64,000 nt of DNA, from the NCBI RefSeq assembly GCF_025822765.1, contig NZ_JACKUK010000012.1, positions 1-64,000 on the forward strand, in the 5' to 3' direction. The notes beneath the pieces were generated by a model. That model searched no databases and was not told the DNA's origin. It worked only from the letters and a program-made list of their open reading frames with translations. The DNA comes from Mycobacterium barrassiae. Its GTDB lineage: Bacteria > Actinomycetota > Actinomycetes > Mycobacteriales > Mycobacteriaceae. Positions 1 through 11,400 of this stretch are shown one piece after another (position 1 is the first letter of the stretch; the number at the start of each line of letters is the position of its first letter). The translations under genes and the position numbers were made by a program.

Positions 1-1
1 T

Positions 2-124
2 TTCAGCTACTTGGGCAAATGGACCTTCGACAAGCCCATTTTCCCTTGCTGGACAGGCACTTCCGTGCATTACGCGCCGAACAAACCCACCATAATCGAC
101 TCACTCACGAAAGATCGAGGCTAG
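2..124 (+). CDS. C-terminal end of an unrecognised protein (5' truncated by the window)
   Basis: The frame is open from the first bases and stops at TAG 122-124, giving 40 residues. The composition looks like a real protein (ends DSLTKDRG, with several aromatic residues and FPCWTG), and the base use is AT-richer than the genes to the right. I do not recognise a family. It converges on, and overlaps by 24 bases, the truncated DUF899 gene on the other strand, so this edge may be a recombination junction. Only the tail is visible, so no function is proposed. Confidence 0.4.
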   Translation, partial: FSYLGKWTFDKPIFPCWTGTSVHYAPNKPTIIDSLTKDRG

Positions 125-304
125 CAGACTCAGTTTCCCGTCAGGCCCGTCGAATACGTAGTCCTTGTCGACTCGCGTCCACGGCATCCGTCGACGCTGA
201 GCAGCCAACGCGTCGCGGGCGCGTTGCACCTCTTTCTCCTTGACGAGCATGTCCTTGAGAGCTGCGTCCCACTCCCCTGCCGATACGATCGGTGGCGTCT
301 TCAT
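101..304 (-). pseudogene. Truncated DUF899 (thioredoxin-like) gene
   Basis: The 67 residues match the N-terminus of DUF899 proteins, which are normally well over 200 residues. The typical opening MKTPPIVSAGEWDAA and the block RRRMPW...DGPDGKLSLL are clear. After that the expected continuation is gone and the frame ends at a stop. Translating the opposite frames to the left does not recover the rest, so the 3' two thirds are missing rather than frameshifted. The start ATG at 304-302 shares ATGA with the stop of the ArsR-SRPBCC gene, showing translational coupling. DUF899 genes are commonly found beside AHSA1/SRPBCC genes. The product is probably non-functional. The assignment to DUF899 is from memory of the family. 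Confidence 0.7.
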
Positions 305-1095
305 CGGGCGTCCTCCTCCAGTCCGCTCTTGAGGTTGGCGAGCTTCCACGGCCAGCCGCCGGAGATCAGTTCGCGCACAGTGCTTTCCGGTGGGAAGTCG
401 TCGTGGATGACGGTCAGCTTCACCTGGCCGTCGTCTACGGGTTCGATGTCGAATGACACCTTCGAACGCCGCTCGGCGGCCGCTTTGGCAATCACGTCCT
501 CGTCGAGGCCGAGCTCGGTCAGCTCAGGGACGAACGTGTGAAAGGTAAAGGCAAGCCTGCGATAAGGGTCGGATTCGAGGATCACCTGTTCCGGGTGCTC
601 GATCCGCAGTTTCCGGTCCTCCCAGACGTAGGTCGAGCCTTTCTGCCAGTCGGACGCTATCGCGTGGCCCATATAGCGGTGCGAGAACGCCGGATCGGTG
701 ATCGCCTGCCAAAGCCTTTCCGGGGTGGTCCGAATGTAGGTGGTGTAGACGAATTCGGTGCTACTGCTCATCGGTTCGGTCTCCAATGCGATTTTGAGAT
801 CGGCGAGTGTCTGCACACGCGCACGGTCGTACTGGTTGATCCAGCGGTCGGCGATGGCGTTGATCGGTTCGGCGTTGAGGTAGTGCAGCTTCTCCCTGCC
901 CCGCCAGACCGTCGTGATGAGGTTCGCCGATTCGAGCACCGCCAGATGCTTGCTGACCGACTGCCGCGCCATGGACAGACCCGCGCACAACTCGCGCAGG
1001 GTCTGACCGTTGCGGGTGTTGAGGCTGTCGAGCAGCAGACGCCGGCTTGGATCCGCCAGCGCCCTGAATACCTCGTCCATCTCTGCCATATCCAT
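301..1095 (-). CDS. ArsR-family regulator fused to an SRPBCC/AHSA1 domain
   Basis: The 264-residue protein has an ArsR-type winged helix at about residues 5-90 (FRALADPSRRLLLDSL, then the recognition region LSMARQSVSKHLAVL). An AHSA1/SRPBCC ligand-pocket domain follows at about 112-260 (FVYTTYIRTTPERLWQAITDP). This is a known one-component arrangement in which the regulator and a putative ligand-binding protein are joined. Met codons at residues 1, 3 and 6 are all possible starts. A perfect palindrome begins three bases upstream of the first, so the gene is probably autoregulated. The downstream DUF899 remnant is translationally coupled through ATGA. The ligand is unknown. No arsenic-type cysteine motif is visible. 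Confidence 0.85.
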   Translation of the reverse strand: MDMAEMDEVFRALADPSRRLLLDSLNTRNGQTLRELCAGLSMARQSVSKHLAVLESANLITTVWRGREKLHYLNAEPINAIADRWINQYDRARVQTLADLKIALETEPMSSSTEFVYTTYIRTTPERLWQAITDPAFSHRYMGHAIASDWQKGSTYVWEDRKLRIEHPEQVILESDPYRRLAFTFHTFVPELTELGLDEDVIAKAAAERRSKVSFDIEPVDDGQVKLTVIHDDFPPESTVRELISGGWPWKLANLKSGLEEDAR

Positions 1096-1097
1096 CT

Positions 1098-1119
1098 CAT
1101 GCAGCTGAATAGCTGCATG
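1098..1119. promoter_or_regulatory. Perfect palindrome, probable ArsR operator
   Basis: CATGCAGCT and AGCTGCATG form 9-base arms around a 4-base centre, directly before the ArsR-SRPBCC start. A further half-site, GGCTGCATG, lies at about 1139-1147. ArsR-type repressors typically bind such inverted repeats in their own promoters, so autorepression is inferred. The HNH gene at 1190 runs divergently and may share the region. Confidence 0.65.
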
Positions 1120-1189
1120 TTTAACTTAGGCAGCCGATGGGCTGCATGTCAATCGTCAACTTGTCGGACCCTGGTGTTTTGATGGGGTC

Positions 1190-2446
1190 ATGTTGGCGGT
1201 GGCACCGAAAGAGCGTCTTGAGGTGCTCTTCGATGAGTTGGCGGAGTTAAGTGGTCAACGCAACGCCATCGATGCGCGCATCGTGGAGATCGCCGCCGAG
1301 ATCGAAAACGACCGGCTCAGGGGGATCACCGGCGCACGGTCACTGGCGGCGCTGATGGCCTGGAAGACCGGCACCTCCCCGACCAACGCCAACACCATCG
1401 CCACCATCGCCGGCCGACTCACCCAGTTCCCCCGCTGTGTGGCCGGGATGCGCGAAGGCCGACTCTCCCTGGATCAGGTCGGCGTCATCGCCGCCCGCGC
1501 CGCCGACGGCTCCGATGACCACTACGCCCCCCTGGCCGCCGTGGCCACCGTCACCCAACTGCGCACCGCCGTGCGGCTCGAACCACGCCCGGAACCCAGC
1601 CCCTGGGCCCCGAAGCCCTCGATCACCAAAACCAGCGACGAGCAGTTCACCTGCTGGCGCATCCGACTCGCCCACCCCGAGGCCGCACTGTTCGACGCCG
1701 CCCTGAAATCCCATCACGACGCACTGATCGCCCAATACAAACGCGACCACAACCTCGACGACACCGACGACAACCCCGCCGAATACGACCCCCACACCAA
1801 GGCTTCCCCGCTGCGGGCGCCGTTTCCCACCACCCTGGACGCCTTCCTGCAGTTAGTCGAAACCGGCTGGGACGCCGACGTCGCCCGCCGACCCCACGGC
1901 CACCACACCACCGTGCTCGTGCACCTCGACGTCAAAGAACACCTCGCCTCACTGCACCTGGGCCCACTGCTGACCGACGCCGAACGCCGATACCTGACCT
2001 GTGACGCCACCGCCGAAGTCTGGTTTCACCGCGACGGCAACCTCATCGGCGCCGGACGCAGCACCCGACTGATCAACCGCCGACTACGCCGCGCCCTCGA
2101 ACACCGCCACCCCACCTGCGCCGTACCCGGCTGCGGCGCCACCCGCGGCCTGCACGCCCACCACCTCAAGCATTGGGAAGACGGCGGCCTCACCGAAATG
2201 AACAACCTCATCCTGCTCTGCCCCTATCACCACCGCATGCACCACCGCGGCGAAATCACCATCACCGGACCACCCGAGCGCCTCACCGTCACCGACGACA
2301 CCGGCCAAACACTGAGCCCCGCATCACTGGCCCGACCACCCACCACACCCCCACCCAACGTCCCACCCTGCCCCGGCCCCCTCGGCGAACGCGCCCAATG
2401 GTGGTGGTACAACCCCTTCGAACACCAACCACCATCCGACAACTAG
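1190..2446 (+). CDS. 13E12/REP-family DUF222 protein with HNH endonuclease domain
   Basis: The 418-residue protein has an N-terminal DUF222 region (about 5-280, heptad-like start EVLFDELAELSGQR). It has a C-terminal HNH nuclease motif at about 305-352: a CAVPGCG zinc knuckle, then HAHHLKHWEDGG, NNLILLCPYHHRMHH. This is the multicopy 13E12 repeat family of mycobacteria, often present in dozens of copies and regarded as mobile or repeat-derived. The substrate is unknown. It has very high GC with long proline/histidine codon runs at the 3' end. Its TAG stop overlaps the TAG stop of the giant gene on the other strand by four bases (2443-2446), so the two genes converge tail to tail with no spacer. 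Confidence 0.88.
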   Translation: MLAVAPKERLEVLFDELAELSGQRNAIDARIVEIAAEIENDRLRGITGARSLAALMAWKTGTSPTNANTIATIAGRLTQFPRCVAGMREGRLSLDQVGVIAARAADGSDDHYAPLAAVATVTQLRTAVRLEPRPEPSPWAPKPSITKTSDEQFTCWRIRLAHPEAALFDAALKSHHDALIAQYKRDHNLDDTDDNPAEYDPHTKASPLRAPFPTTLDAFLQLVETGWDADVARRPHGHHTTVLVHLDVKEHLASLHLGPLLTDAERRYLTCDATAEVWFHRDGNLIGAGRSTRLINRRLRRALEHRHPTCAVPGCGATRGLHAHHLKHWEDGGLTEMNNLILLCPYHHRMHHRGEITITGPPERLTVTDDTGQTLSPASLARPPTTPPPNVPPCPGPLGERAQWWWYNPFEHQPPSDN

Positions 2447-5400
2447 GTCGCGCCAATATGGTCGAGTTCATCGAAGCGAGCGAGTGCCTGATCGCGTTGG
2501 TTGTGATCGAAGGCCTCCATCCGCGTCACGCGAGGTCCGTCGAAGTGGAGAAGAATGACGGTCGGCAGTTCGATCGCAGTGCCCTCGACCGTCGCGCCTC
2601 TGACGACAACGCTGATGACGACCCCCTTCGCGGAGTGCTTGGGAATGTCGGCGACGTCTACGCGGATGTCGGGAATCAGTGACGCCATCGCGCGGAGGGA
2701 TGTCCAGTGGTCACCGATCTTGTCCCCAGTCCCGAGCTGTCGGTGGTTGACGAACGTGGCGCCGGATTCGCGAGCGGCCAACGTATCCCAGTCTTGACGG
2801 TTGGCGCATTCGATCACTTGGCGCATCGATTCGATGACTTCTGGATGGTCTACCTCACCCGACGCGATCCACCGAGCATCGAGCTCATCGAAGGCGGCGT
2901 CGATGTCTTCCGGGTCGAAAATCGCGAACCACGAGATCAATTCGTCGTTGTCAAGACTGCCGAGGTTCAACGCCTCGACAGCGATAGGACTACCGGCCTC
3001 GCTCAGATCGCGGAATGTCACGCGACTCAGCATCAAGTGCTCGCCCCTGACTGCGATGGGCTCAAACTCCGCACGCCACCCGGCGGCCGCACCGAACGTC
3101 ACTGTGTGCGCGTACTCCGGCCTGATTGAACCCGCGTCGCGCAGCCCTTTTCGCCGATCTTCGTACATACAGTCCTTTGCGAAAAGTGCGAGATACCCGT
3201 CGGGGTCGCGTCTGCCGAATGCATCCACTACGCGTGTGAGGATGCGGGCTACTGCGTTCTTCAGCAGAGGTGCGAACGTCTCGAGATGGGCAGTCTGGAC
3301 AGCGTCGACGACCTCTGTGTGGGTGGACTCCCCCGACGCGATCCAGCGGGTGTGCAATTCCGCGAAGGCGGCGTCGATGTCTTCGGGGTCGAACAGAGTA
3401 CTGCGGCAAATCAATTCGTCTTCGGTGGCCTCTACGAGGGCCAGCACCTCTGCAACGACCGGGCGATCGGCCTCGCCGTTGTCGCGGCAAATATGGCGAA
3501 CTAGTGCCAGATGAGGCCCTCGGATCGCGACTGGGGCGATCTCCACACGCCAAGTCGGCGTGCCGGTGAACAAAAGCCCATGTGCGAGTTCACGGTCCAC
3601 CGGGCCCTCGTTGCGCAAGCCTTTTCGCCGGTCCTCATAGCGCGCGTTGCGGTCAAACGCGGCGAGGTAGCCGTCCAGATCCCGAGTATTGAACGCGTCT
3701 GCGGCCTGGGTATCCCCGCGGATCGCGGAGTTGTTCAGTTGGGGCGCTGTGGGTGTGAGTTCCTCTAACCGCGCTAGTGCGTCGTTGACGTCTGTTTCGT
3801 CGTAAATCTCCACTCGACTGATCACGTCACCGTCGACCGCGAAGACGACGACATCTCGCCACTCCCCCTCGAAGCCGTCGCTTGACGTGCATCGGTGGAC
3901 TTGCGTGAGCACTGCTCCGAGGTCCGTCACTCGATGCACGGCTTCGATATGGATTCGGGCGTCAGGAGTCAACTCCCCCGCGGCATGAAGGAACGCTGTC
4001 ATCTCACCGGCCGGGATCGAGACGCCCGGCCTGTGGTCGACATTGACCCAATCACGCGTCGTAGCCGGCAGTTCGCGACGGTTGAGGGCTGCGTAGACGT
4101 CAGCGACAACGGACCACACCTCTGCGTGAGCCGCGGCTTCGCCCGCTACATACCGGTCATCGAGTTCAGCGAATGCAGCGTCGATATCGGCAAGATCGAA
4201 TGCGACCGTCGCGGTAATTCGATTGTCCGCATCGATCTCGATGATGCCGAGCATCTCGGCGCTGACTTCGCCGGGCAACTGACCACGGTTCCTAGTGCAG
4301 ACACGTTTGAGGACCAGGCGTTCGCCCCGGGTCGAGATGAGGCCAAATGTCATGTGCTCGAACCCGACCTCGACAGCGGCTTGCATATCCGCGATCTGCA
4401 CATCTCGTCCCCGCCGTACGCCGGCATTCACGACCCGACGCCGGTCTATGGCGACGATGTCCTCGGCAAGTACATCCGCCATCGCCGTCCAATCGCGCGC
4501 CGCCAAAGACTCCTCATACTTGTCGGCCACACGACTCGCCATATTCGCCAGTTGGCTTGCCGGGACGGTGAGTTCGTCGAACCTTGCAAGCGCAGCGTCC
4601 AGCTCGTCCTCGTCGAAGATCTCGACGCGGTCAATCAAGTCACCGTCGAATATGGTGAGGCTGATCCCCCGCCACTGAGCGTCGAACCCGTCCGGTGTCG
4701 TCCAATCTCCCTGCCAGGACAGTAAGGCCGCCGAGTTGCCGAGCCGATGCACCGACTCGATGTACACAGCGGTTCGCGGGACCTCTATTGCAGCCGCCAG
4801 GTACGCGTCGCGCGATGCATCTTGGATCATCGGCAGGCGACGATGATCCTCAACCACCCAATCCGGTGTTGCAGCCGGCAATTCGCTCCGATTCATCGCG
4901 GCGAAGATCTTCGTCGCCAGAGTCCATGTGTGCGCGTGCGACGCCGCCTCGCCGGCTGCGTACCGGGCATTCAGTTCCTCGAAAGCAGTATTGATCTCGT
5001 CAAGGTCGAACATCACGCACGCCGTGATCCGCTGCTCGCCGTCGACCTCGACGATGCCGAGCACCTCGGTACGGTATGCCTCCGGTCCCTGATCGTGCCC
5101 CCCGAATCGGTAACGACTGAGTACGAGATGTTCTCCTCGCGTTGCGATCACAGTGGCCGTTATGTCCTTGACCCCGACGTCCGCGATTGCGCGCCAATCG
5201 CGGATCGCCGCATCCCTCCCGCGTCGAAGGCCCAGGCCGACAATGGAACGTCGATCGTCGGTGGACGTGTCATCCGCCAACAGCTCTGCCATCCCGATCC
5301 AGTCGCGGGCCGCGAACGCGGCATTGAGCCGTACATGCAGTCGACTCGCCATGTTCTGCGGTCGCCCAGTTTGCCCGCTGAGCTCGTCGAATTTCGCGAG

Positions 5401-8400
5401 CGCATCGTCGAGATCGGCGTCGTCGAAGAACTCGAAGCGATTAATCGCGTCGTCTCGAACCGTCAGTAGCGAGACGCCCGGTTGTTCAGCGCCGAAGCCC
5501 TGCCGCGAGGTTCCGTGGGCGACGCAGGTGAGTACTGCCCCTATGCGGGTCAGCCGATGGACCGCGACAATGTCGACACGCCAATCGGGTACGACTTCCC
5601 ATGCGGCATGCATGTTCGCCGCGAAGTCGCCCTCCCACAGTGCGGGTCGGTGGTGGTCAATGTAGACCCAGTCCGGTGATGTAGCGGCCAGCTCCTGGCG
5701 GTTGAGCGCGGCGTTCGCACCGGCGATGATGGACCACACCCGCGCATATGGCATCGCTTCACCAGCCATATACCGGGCGTCGAGTTCCGCAATCGCCGTA
5801 TCGATGTCGTCGGGGTCGAACACCACTCGGGCTGTGATCCGGCCGTCGTCATCACTCATTGCGACGCAGAGCGATTCGGTGCTGAACGTTTCGGATCCTT
5901 GACCGCGGCTCGACAAGTGCGAACGTGCAAGGAAGAGGCGGTCGCCGCGTGTGGCGATGACATCCGAGGTGATCTCAGTGCCACCCAGTTCCGCGACGGC
6001 CCGCGCGTCGGCGATCGCGGCACTTCGACCGCGTCGCGTCCCGGCGTTCACGATGCGGCGACGATCGTCAAGCGAAAGATCCTCCGCCAAGTACTCCGCC
6101 ATGGACGCCCAGTCGCGGGTCGCAAAGCACGCCAAGGCGCGCGCTTCCGCTCGACTCGCGGTGTTTTCGAGTCGCGCTGGTCCGCTGAGTTCGTCGAACT
6201 TGGCTAGTGCTGCGTAAAGGTCTGCCTCATCGAACAATTCAGTGCGATTGATCATGCCGCGATCGACGGTCACCAGATCGATCTGTCGCCACTCGGCGGC
6301 GAAGCCCGTTCTAGACGTACCCTGCGTCGCGCTGGTGACGACAGCCCCAAACATGTTCAGTCGATAGACAACCTCGACGCGGATCTTGTTGTCTGGCGTG
6401 TCCTCCCACGAAGCATGGATAAATGGGAGCAGATCGCCCACCGCGAAAGTACCTCCACCCTTTCGGTGGTCGAGGCTGACGAAGTCTGACGGGGTCGGAG
6501 GCAGCTCGTGTCGGTTGAGCGTGGCATAGCCCGCTGCGATGACCGACCATATGTCTGCGTACGGGGCCGCCTCACCGGTGAGATACCGGGCGTCGAGTTC
6601 TTCAAAGGCAGCATCGATGTCGTCGACATCGAAAATGATCTGGGCCGTCATTCGACCGTCACCATCGATTTCGCCTAGTACAACGTTCTCGACGTAGAAC
6701 GCCCCGGGTCTCGCTTCGTAACGCGACTCTGCCCGAGCCAGGACGAGACGTTCACCGCGCGTTGCGATCACGTCGGTCGCAAATTCTTGGATCCCGAAGC
6801 TGGCGGCAGACCGCATGTCATGCAACAGCGAGTACTTGCCGTGTCGAATCCCACCGTTCACGACTCGGCGGCGGTCCTCGTTCTGCAGGTCATCTGCCAA
6901 CATCTCAGCCATCGCGTCCCAATCGCGGGCAGCGAATGATGCCCGGAAGCGGGCGCCCAATTGGCTTGCTGCGTTCTCCATCGGAGGTTTCGGCCGACTG
7001 AGTTCATCGAATCGCGCGAGCGCCGTGTCCAGCTCTGACTCGTCGAAGAGTTCGCACCGGTTGATGCGGTCGCCGTCGACCGTCGAGACACCGATTACGC
7101 CCCACTCGGCGTCAAATCCTTGCTGCGAGGTGTTGTGCCACGAGTGACTGACCACCGCGCCGAGGTCGGTCAACCGATGCACCGCGCGGATGTCGATCCG
7201 GAGATCGGGCGAGTCATTCAAAGAGGCTTGGAGATACGGCATCATTTCACCCGGCGCGAATGCAAGCGGATGCCGATGATCAAGGCTCACAAAGTTCGGT
7301 GCTGTCAGAGGGAGTTCCCGTCTGTTGACTGCAGCGAAAGCATCCGCGATCACCGACCACGTCTGCGAATGCGCAGCTGCCTCGCCGGCGAGGTACCGCG
7401 CATCGAGTTCTTCGAATGCAGCATGGATGTCCTCGGGATCGAAAAGGACGAGCGCAGCGATCCGCTCCTCCTCATCGATCTCGACGAGTTGAACGAGCTC
7501 GATCAAACTCGCCTCGGGTCGCTGCGCCCCGCCTCCGTAGCGGATGTGGCTGAGGGTCAGATGCTCGCCCCTGGTCGCAATGGCAGTTGGTGCTATCTCG
7601 GTGAGACCGATCTCGGCCCCTACCCGTAGGTCGTCGACCACGGCGCTTCGACCGCGCCGAAGACCGGCGTTGACCACCCGCCGGCGATCGTCAATCACAA
7701 TGTCATCAGCCATAACCGAGGCCACCGCATCCCAGTTACCCGCGGCGATATGCGCCTGACAGCGTGATTCAACCCGGCCGGCCGTATTCGTCAATCGCGT
7801 CGCGGGGCGACAAAGTTCGTCGAACCGCACAAGCGCCGCATCGAGGTCTTTCTCGTCGAATAGTTCGCTGTGTTTGATTCGGTCGCCGTCGATCGTTGTA
7901 ACCGTGACTTCTCGCCACTCCCCCTCGAATCCATGTTGGGAGGTTCCCTTCGCGACGTGAGTGACGACCGCGCCGAGATGTGTCAGTCGATGAACCGCCT
8001 CGATGTAGATGCTGACATCTGGTGTTTGGTGCCACATTTCGCGCACATACGGAGAGAGTTCACCTGGGGCGAACGCGGCTCCCCGTCTGTGGTCGACATT
8101 CACCGCATCGGGGGTCCACGCCGGAAGCTCATGCCTCCTCACTGCCGCGTATCCCTGGGTGAGCACAGACCACGCTTGCGCGTATGGGGCTGCTTCCCCC
8201 GCGGCGTACCGGGCGTCGAGTTCTTCGAATGCGGCGTCGACGTCATCGGGGTCGAATGAGACTACTCCGACAACCTGGTCTTCGGCGTTGACATCCATGA
8301 CGGTGAGGAACGACACGTCAGCCCGCTTGTCATCGCCGACGTGGGTTCGAAAAAGGGCAAGCCGACGCCCGCGAATGGCAAGCACGGTCGCGTCGAGTCG

Positions 8401-11400
8401 TGGCGCTCCGAGATCCGCCATAACGCGCAGGTTTTCGACCTCTCCATCTCGACCGCGTCGGGTTCCGCCGCTGACCACATGGCGACGATCGTCCGCGTAG
8501 GCCTCGTCGGCATGTATCGCAGCGATCGCGTGCCAGTCGCGGGCTTCGAACAACGCCGCAATGCGATCGGACACCCGGGTTGCGGCGTTCTCCAGTCGCG
8601 TTGCGGGACGGGTGAGTTCGTCGAATCGGGCGAGCGCTGCCTCCAGGTCCGTCTCGTCGAATAGCTCACAGCGACTTGCCTTGTCGCCGTCAACCGTCAT
8701 GAGATTGAGCATTCGCCATTCGGCATCGAAGCCCTCCGGCGATGTTCCTCGCGACACCTGAGTGACAAGCACCGCGTGATCGCGCAACGCGTGTACTGAC
8801 TCAACGTGATTGGTGAGATTTGGCGTGAGGTCGTTGAGCGTGCTGACGGTTTTTCGGAGGTCCGCATCGGCGAGCGGCGTCCCTCGTCGATGATCGACTG
8901 ACGTCCAGTCCGGCGCTGCATCCGGCATCTCGTGACGAGCAAGTGCGGCAAACACACCGACGACGACCGACCAAGTCGACGCATGCGCGGCCGCTTCGCC
9001 CGCGAGATAGAGGGCGTCGAGTTCGTTGAAGGCGGAATCGAGGTCATCGATATCGAATGCGATCCTCCGTGTGATCTGGTCTTCGTCGTTGATTTCCAGG
9101 ATGTCCACGATGTCCGTATGGAACGCCTCTGGGGCCTGTTCGCGCCCCGAGAAGCGGGTGTGAAAAAGAGCCAGACGCTCTCCGCGAGTCGCAACGACGG
9201 CAGACTTCGCGCTCACAACACCCAACTCGGCGATCGCCTGCATGTCCGAAATCTCGGCATTCCGACCGCGCCGGATCCCGGCGCCCACGACCCGTCGACG
9301 GTCGTCGTGGCACATGTCCTCGGCAACAACCGCGGTCATTGCCTCCCAGTCGCGAGCAGCCAGACACGTATCGAAGCGGCTGTTGACCCGAGTCGCCGCA
9401 TTTTCCAACTGCGGTGTCGAACGGGTGAGCGCGTCGAACTTCGCGAGCGCGGTCTCGAGATCGGCTTCCTCGAAAAGCTCACAGCGGACGACCATGCCAC
9501 CGTCGACCATCGAGAGGCTGACTTCGCGCCATTCGGCGTCGAAGCCCTCGCGTGACCGCGTATACGCCACATACCCGACGACAGCCCCGAAGTCGTTTAG
9601 TCGATGCACGACCTGGACGTGGGCCTTGATGTGTTGATCCAGGTCATGTCCGGCCTGGACATACGCCTCGAGGTCGCCGGGAGCGAAATTTCTCGTCCGG
9701 CGGTGATCCAGCGTGACGCAGTCGGGCGACATAGGTGGAACCTCGTCGTGGCTCACCGCCGCGAAGGTGCCTGCGATGACCGACCACGTATGTGCGTGCC
9801 TGGCCGCCTCGCCGGCGAGGTATCGGGAATCGAGTTCTGCAAATGCCGCGTCAAAATCGTCCGGGTCGAATACCACCCTTGTGGTCTCAAGCCCCTCCGC
9901 ATCGACTTCACTCAGTTCCAGCGTCTCGGCAGTAAAGGGGTTGGGTCCAGCTTGGCGCTGCTCCCACTGGATACGACTGAGGCATAGCCGATTTCCGCGC
10001 AGAGCAATCGGCACACTGGTGGCCTCGACACCCAGGTCGGCGATTGCCCGGATATTCTCCATCGCCGCCGCGCGATCGTGCGTCGCACGCCGCAGTCCCT
10101 GGCGCCGGTCTTCATTGAAGTGATCGGCCGCGAGCAGGGCTTCGATTTCGTCAGCACGGCCTTGCGCGAAGAGGGTGTAACACTGGCCCTCGACCCGGCT
10201 TGCCGCGTTCTCGAGCCAAGTTGTCGACCTTCCCGCCTCGAACCTGGCGTGCGTGGCTTCCATTTCCGCCATCGCGGCGTCCATATCCTCGACGTCGAAC
10301 CAGATCTGCAGCGCGATTCGACCGCCCTCGTCGAGGCCGACGAGCTGCAGCATCTCGTCCTGCGGCGCCCCAGCGGTGCCGTCGGCAGTGCGCACCACGG
10401 TTCGCGTCAACGCCAGGCGTTCCCCCCTGATGGCGATGACGGTGCGACGCCCTGGCACGGCATGCATATCACGGATGAATCTGTCTGCTCCAGTTGCCAT
10501 TTCGCTGGCGGGGAGATCCATGCGCTGGAAGCCGACGATCTTGCGGCGGCTCTCGATGGATCCGATTCGTGCATGCTCGCGCTCGACATCGCTCAATGCG
10601 CGACGGCTCACCGCGTCCTCGACCCGGCGGAGTACGCGCACACACTCGTTTTCTAATTCGACGTCGGCATGCATGGCGCCGAGCTCTGCCATCGCGGCCT
10701 CGAGGTCCTCGACGTCGAACCACACCTGCACCGCGATTCGGCCGTCCTCGTCGAGTCCGACAACCTGAAGCCACTCGTCCTGCGGCGCCCCTGGACTTAC
10801 GTCTGTGGTGCCGACCTCCAACCTGGAGAGAGCCAAACGCTCGCCCCGCACGGCCAGCACCGAACGGCGCGAACGCGTCACATGCAGTCCACGAGCGAAA
10901 GTTTCAGCCTCACTTATGAATTCGTGTGGTCGATATTCGACCCGCGTGAACCCGACGATCTTGCGGCGGCTCTCGATCGAGCCCAGCGGCGCATACTCTC
11001 GTTCCATTGCGGCTCGATCTGAGTTCTGGACAGCAGCATCGACGCGGCGAAGTGCGCGCACACACTCGTTCTCCAGTTCGACGACCGACGTGTCAGGTAC
11101 CGATGGGGTCGGCGAGGTTCGGGGCCCGACAACTCGGTGTGCCTTCTCCGCAAGTGCTGCAGCGCCTTTCAGTTCATACAGTTCGGCCGCCCGCTCCGCG
11201 GCCGCCCGTGCTCCGGCGGCGTCACCAGCGATCGTCAACACCGTCGCCAGTGCCAAGCAGGCATCACCGTGATCGACCAGCAGATCGGTGCGCTCGGCGA
11301 CCGCAACGGCTTCCTGCGCCACCCGATTCGCCTCATCGTGAGCGCCACTACGCGCCAGCAGTTGTGCGCGAACAGTCCGCCAAGCGATCGACGGCTTCAA

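Noticed and set aside
2446-11076. Regularly spaced repeats resembling a CRISPR or satellite array
   Set aside because: Period is about 810 bases, the copies are diverged at DNA level and all lie in one open reading frame as protein modules.
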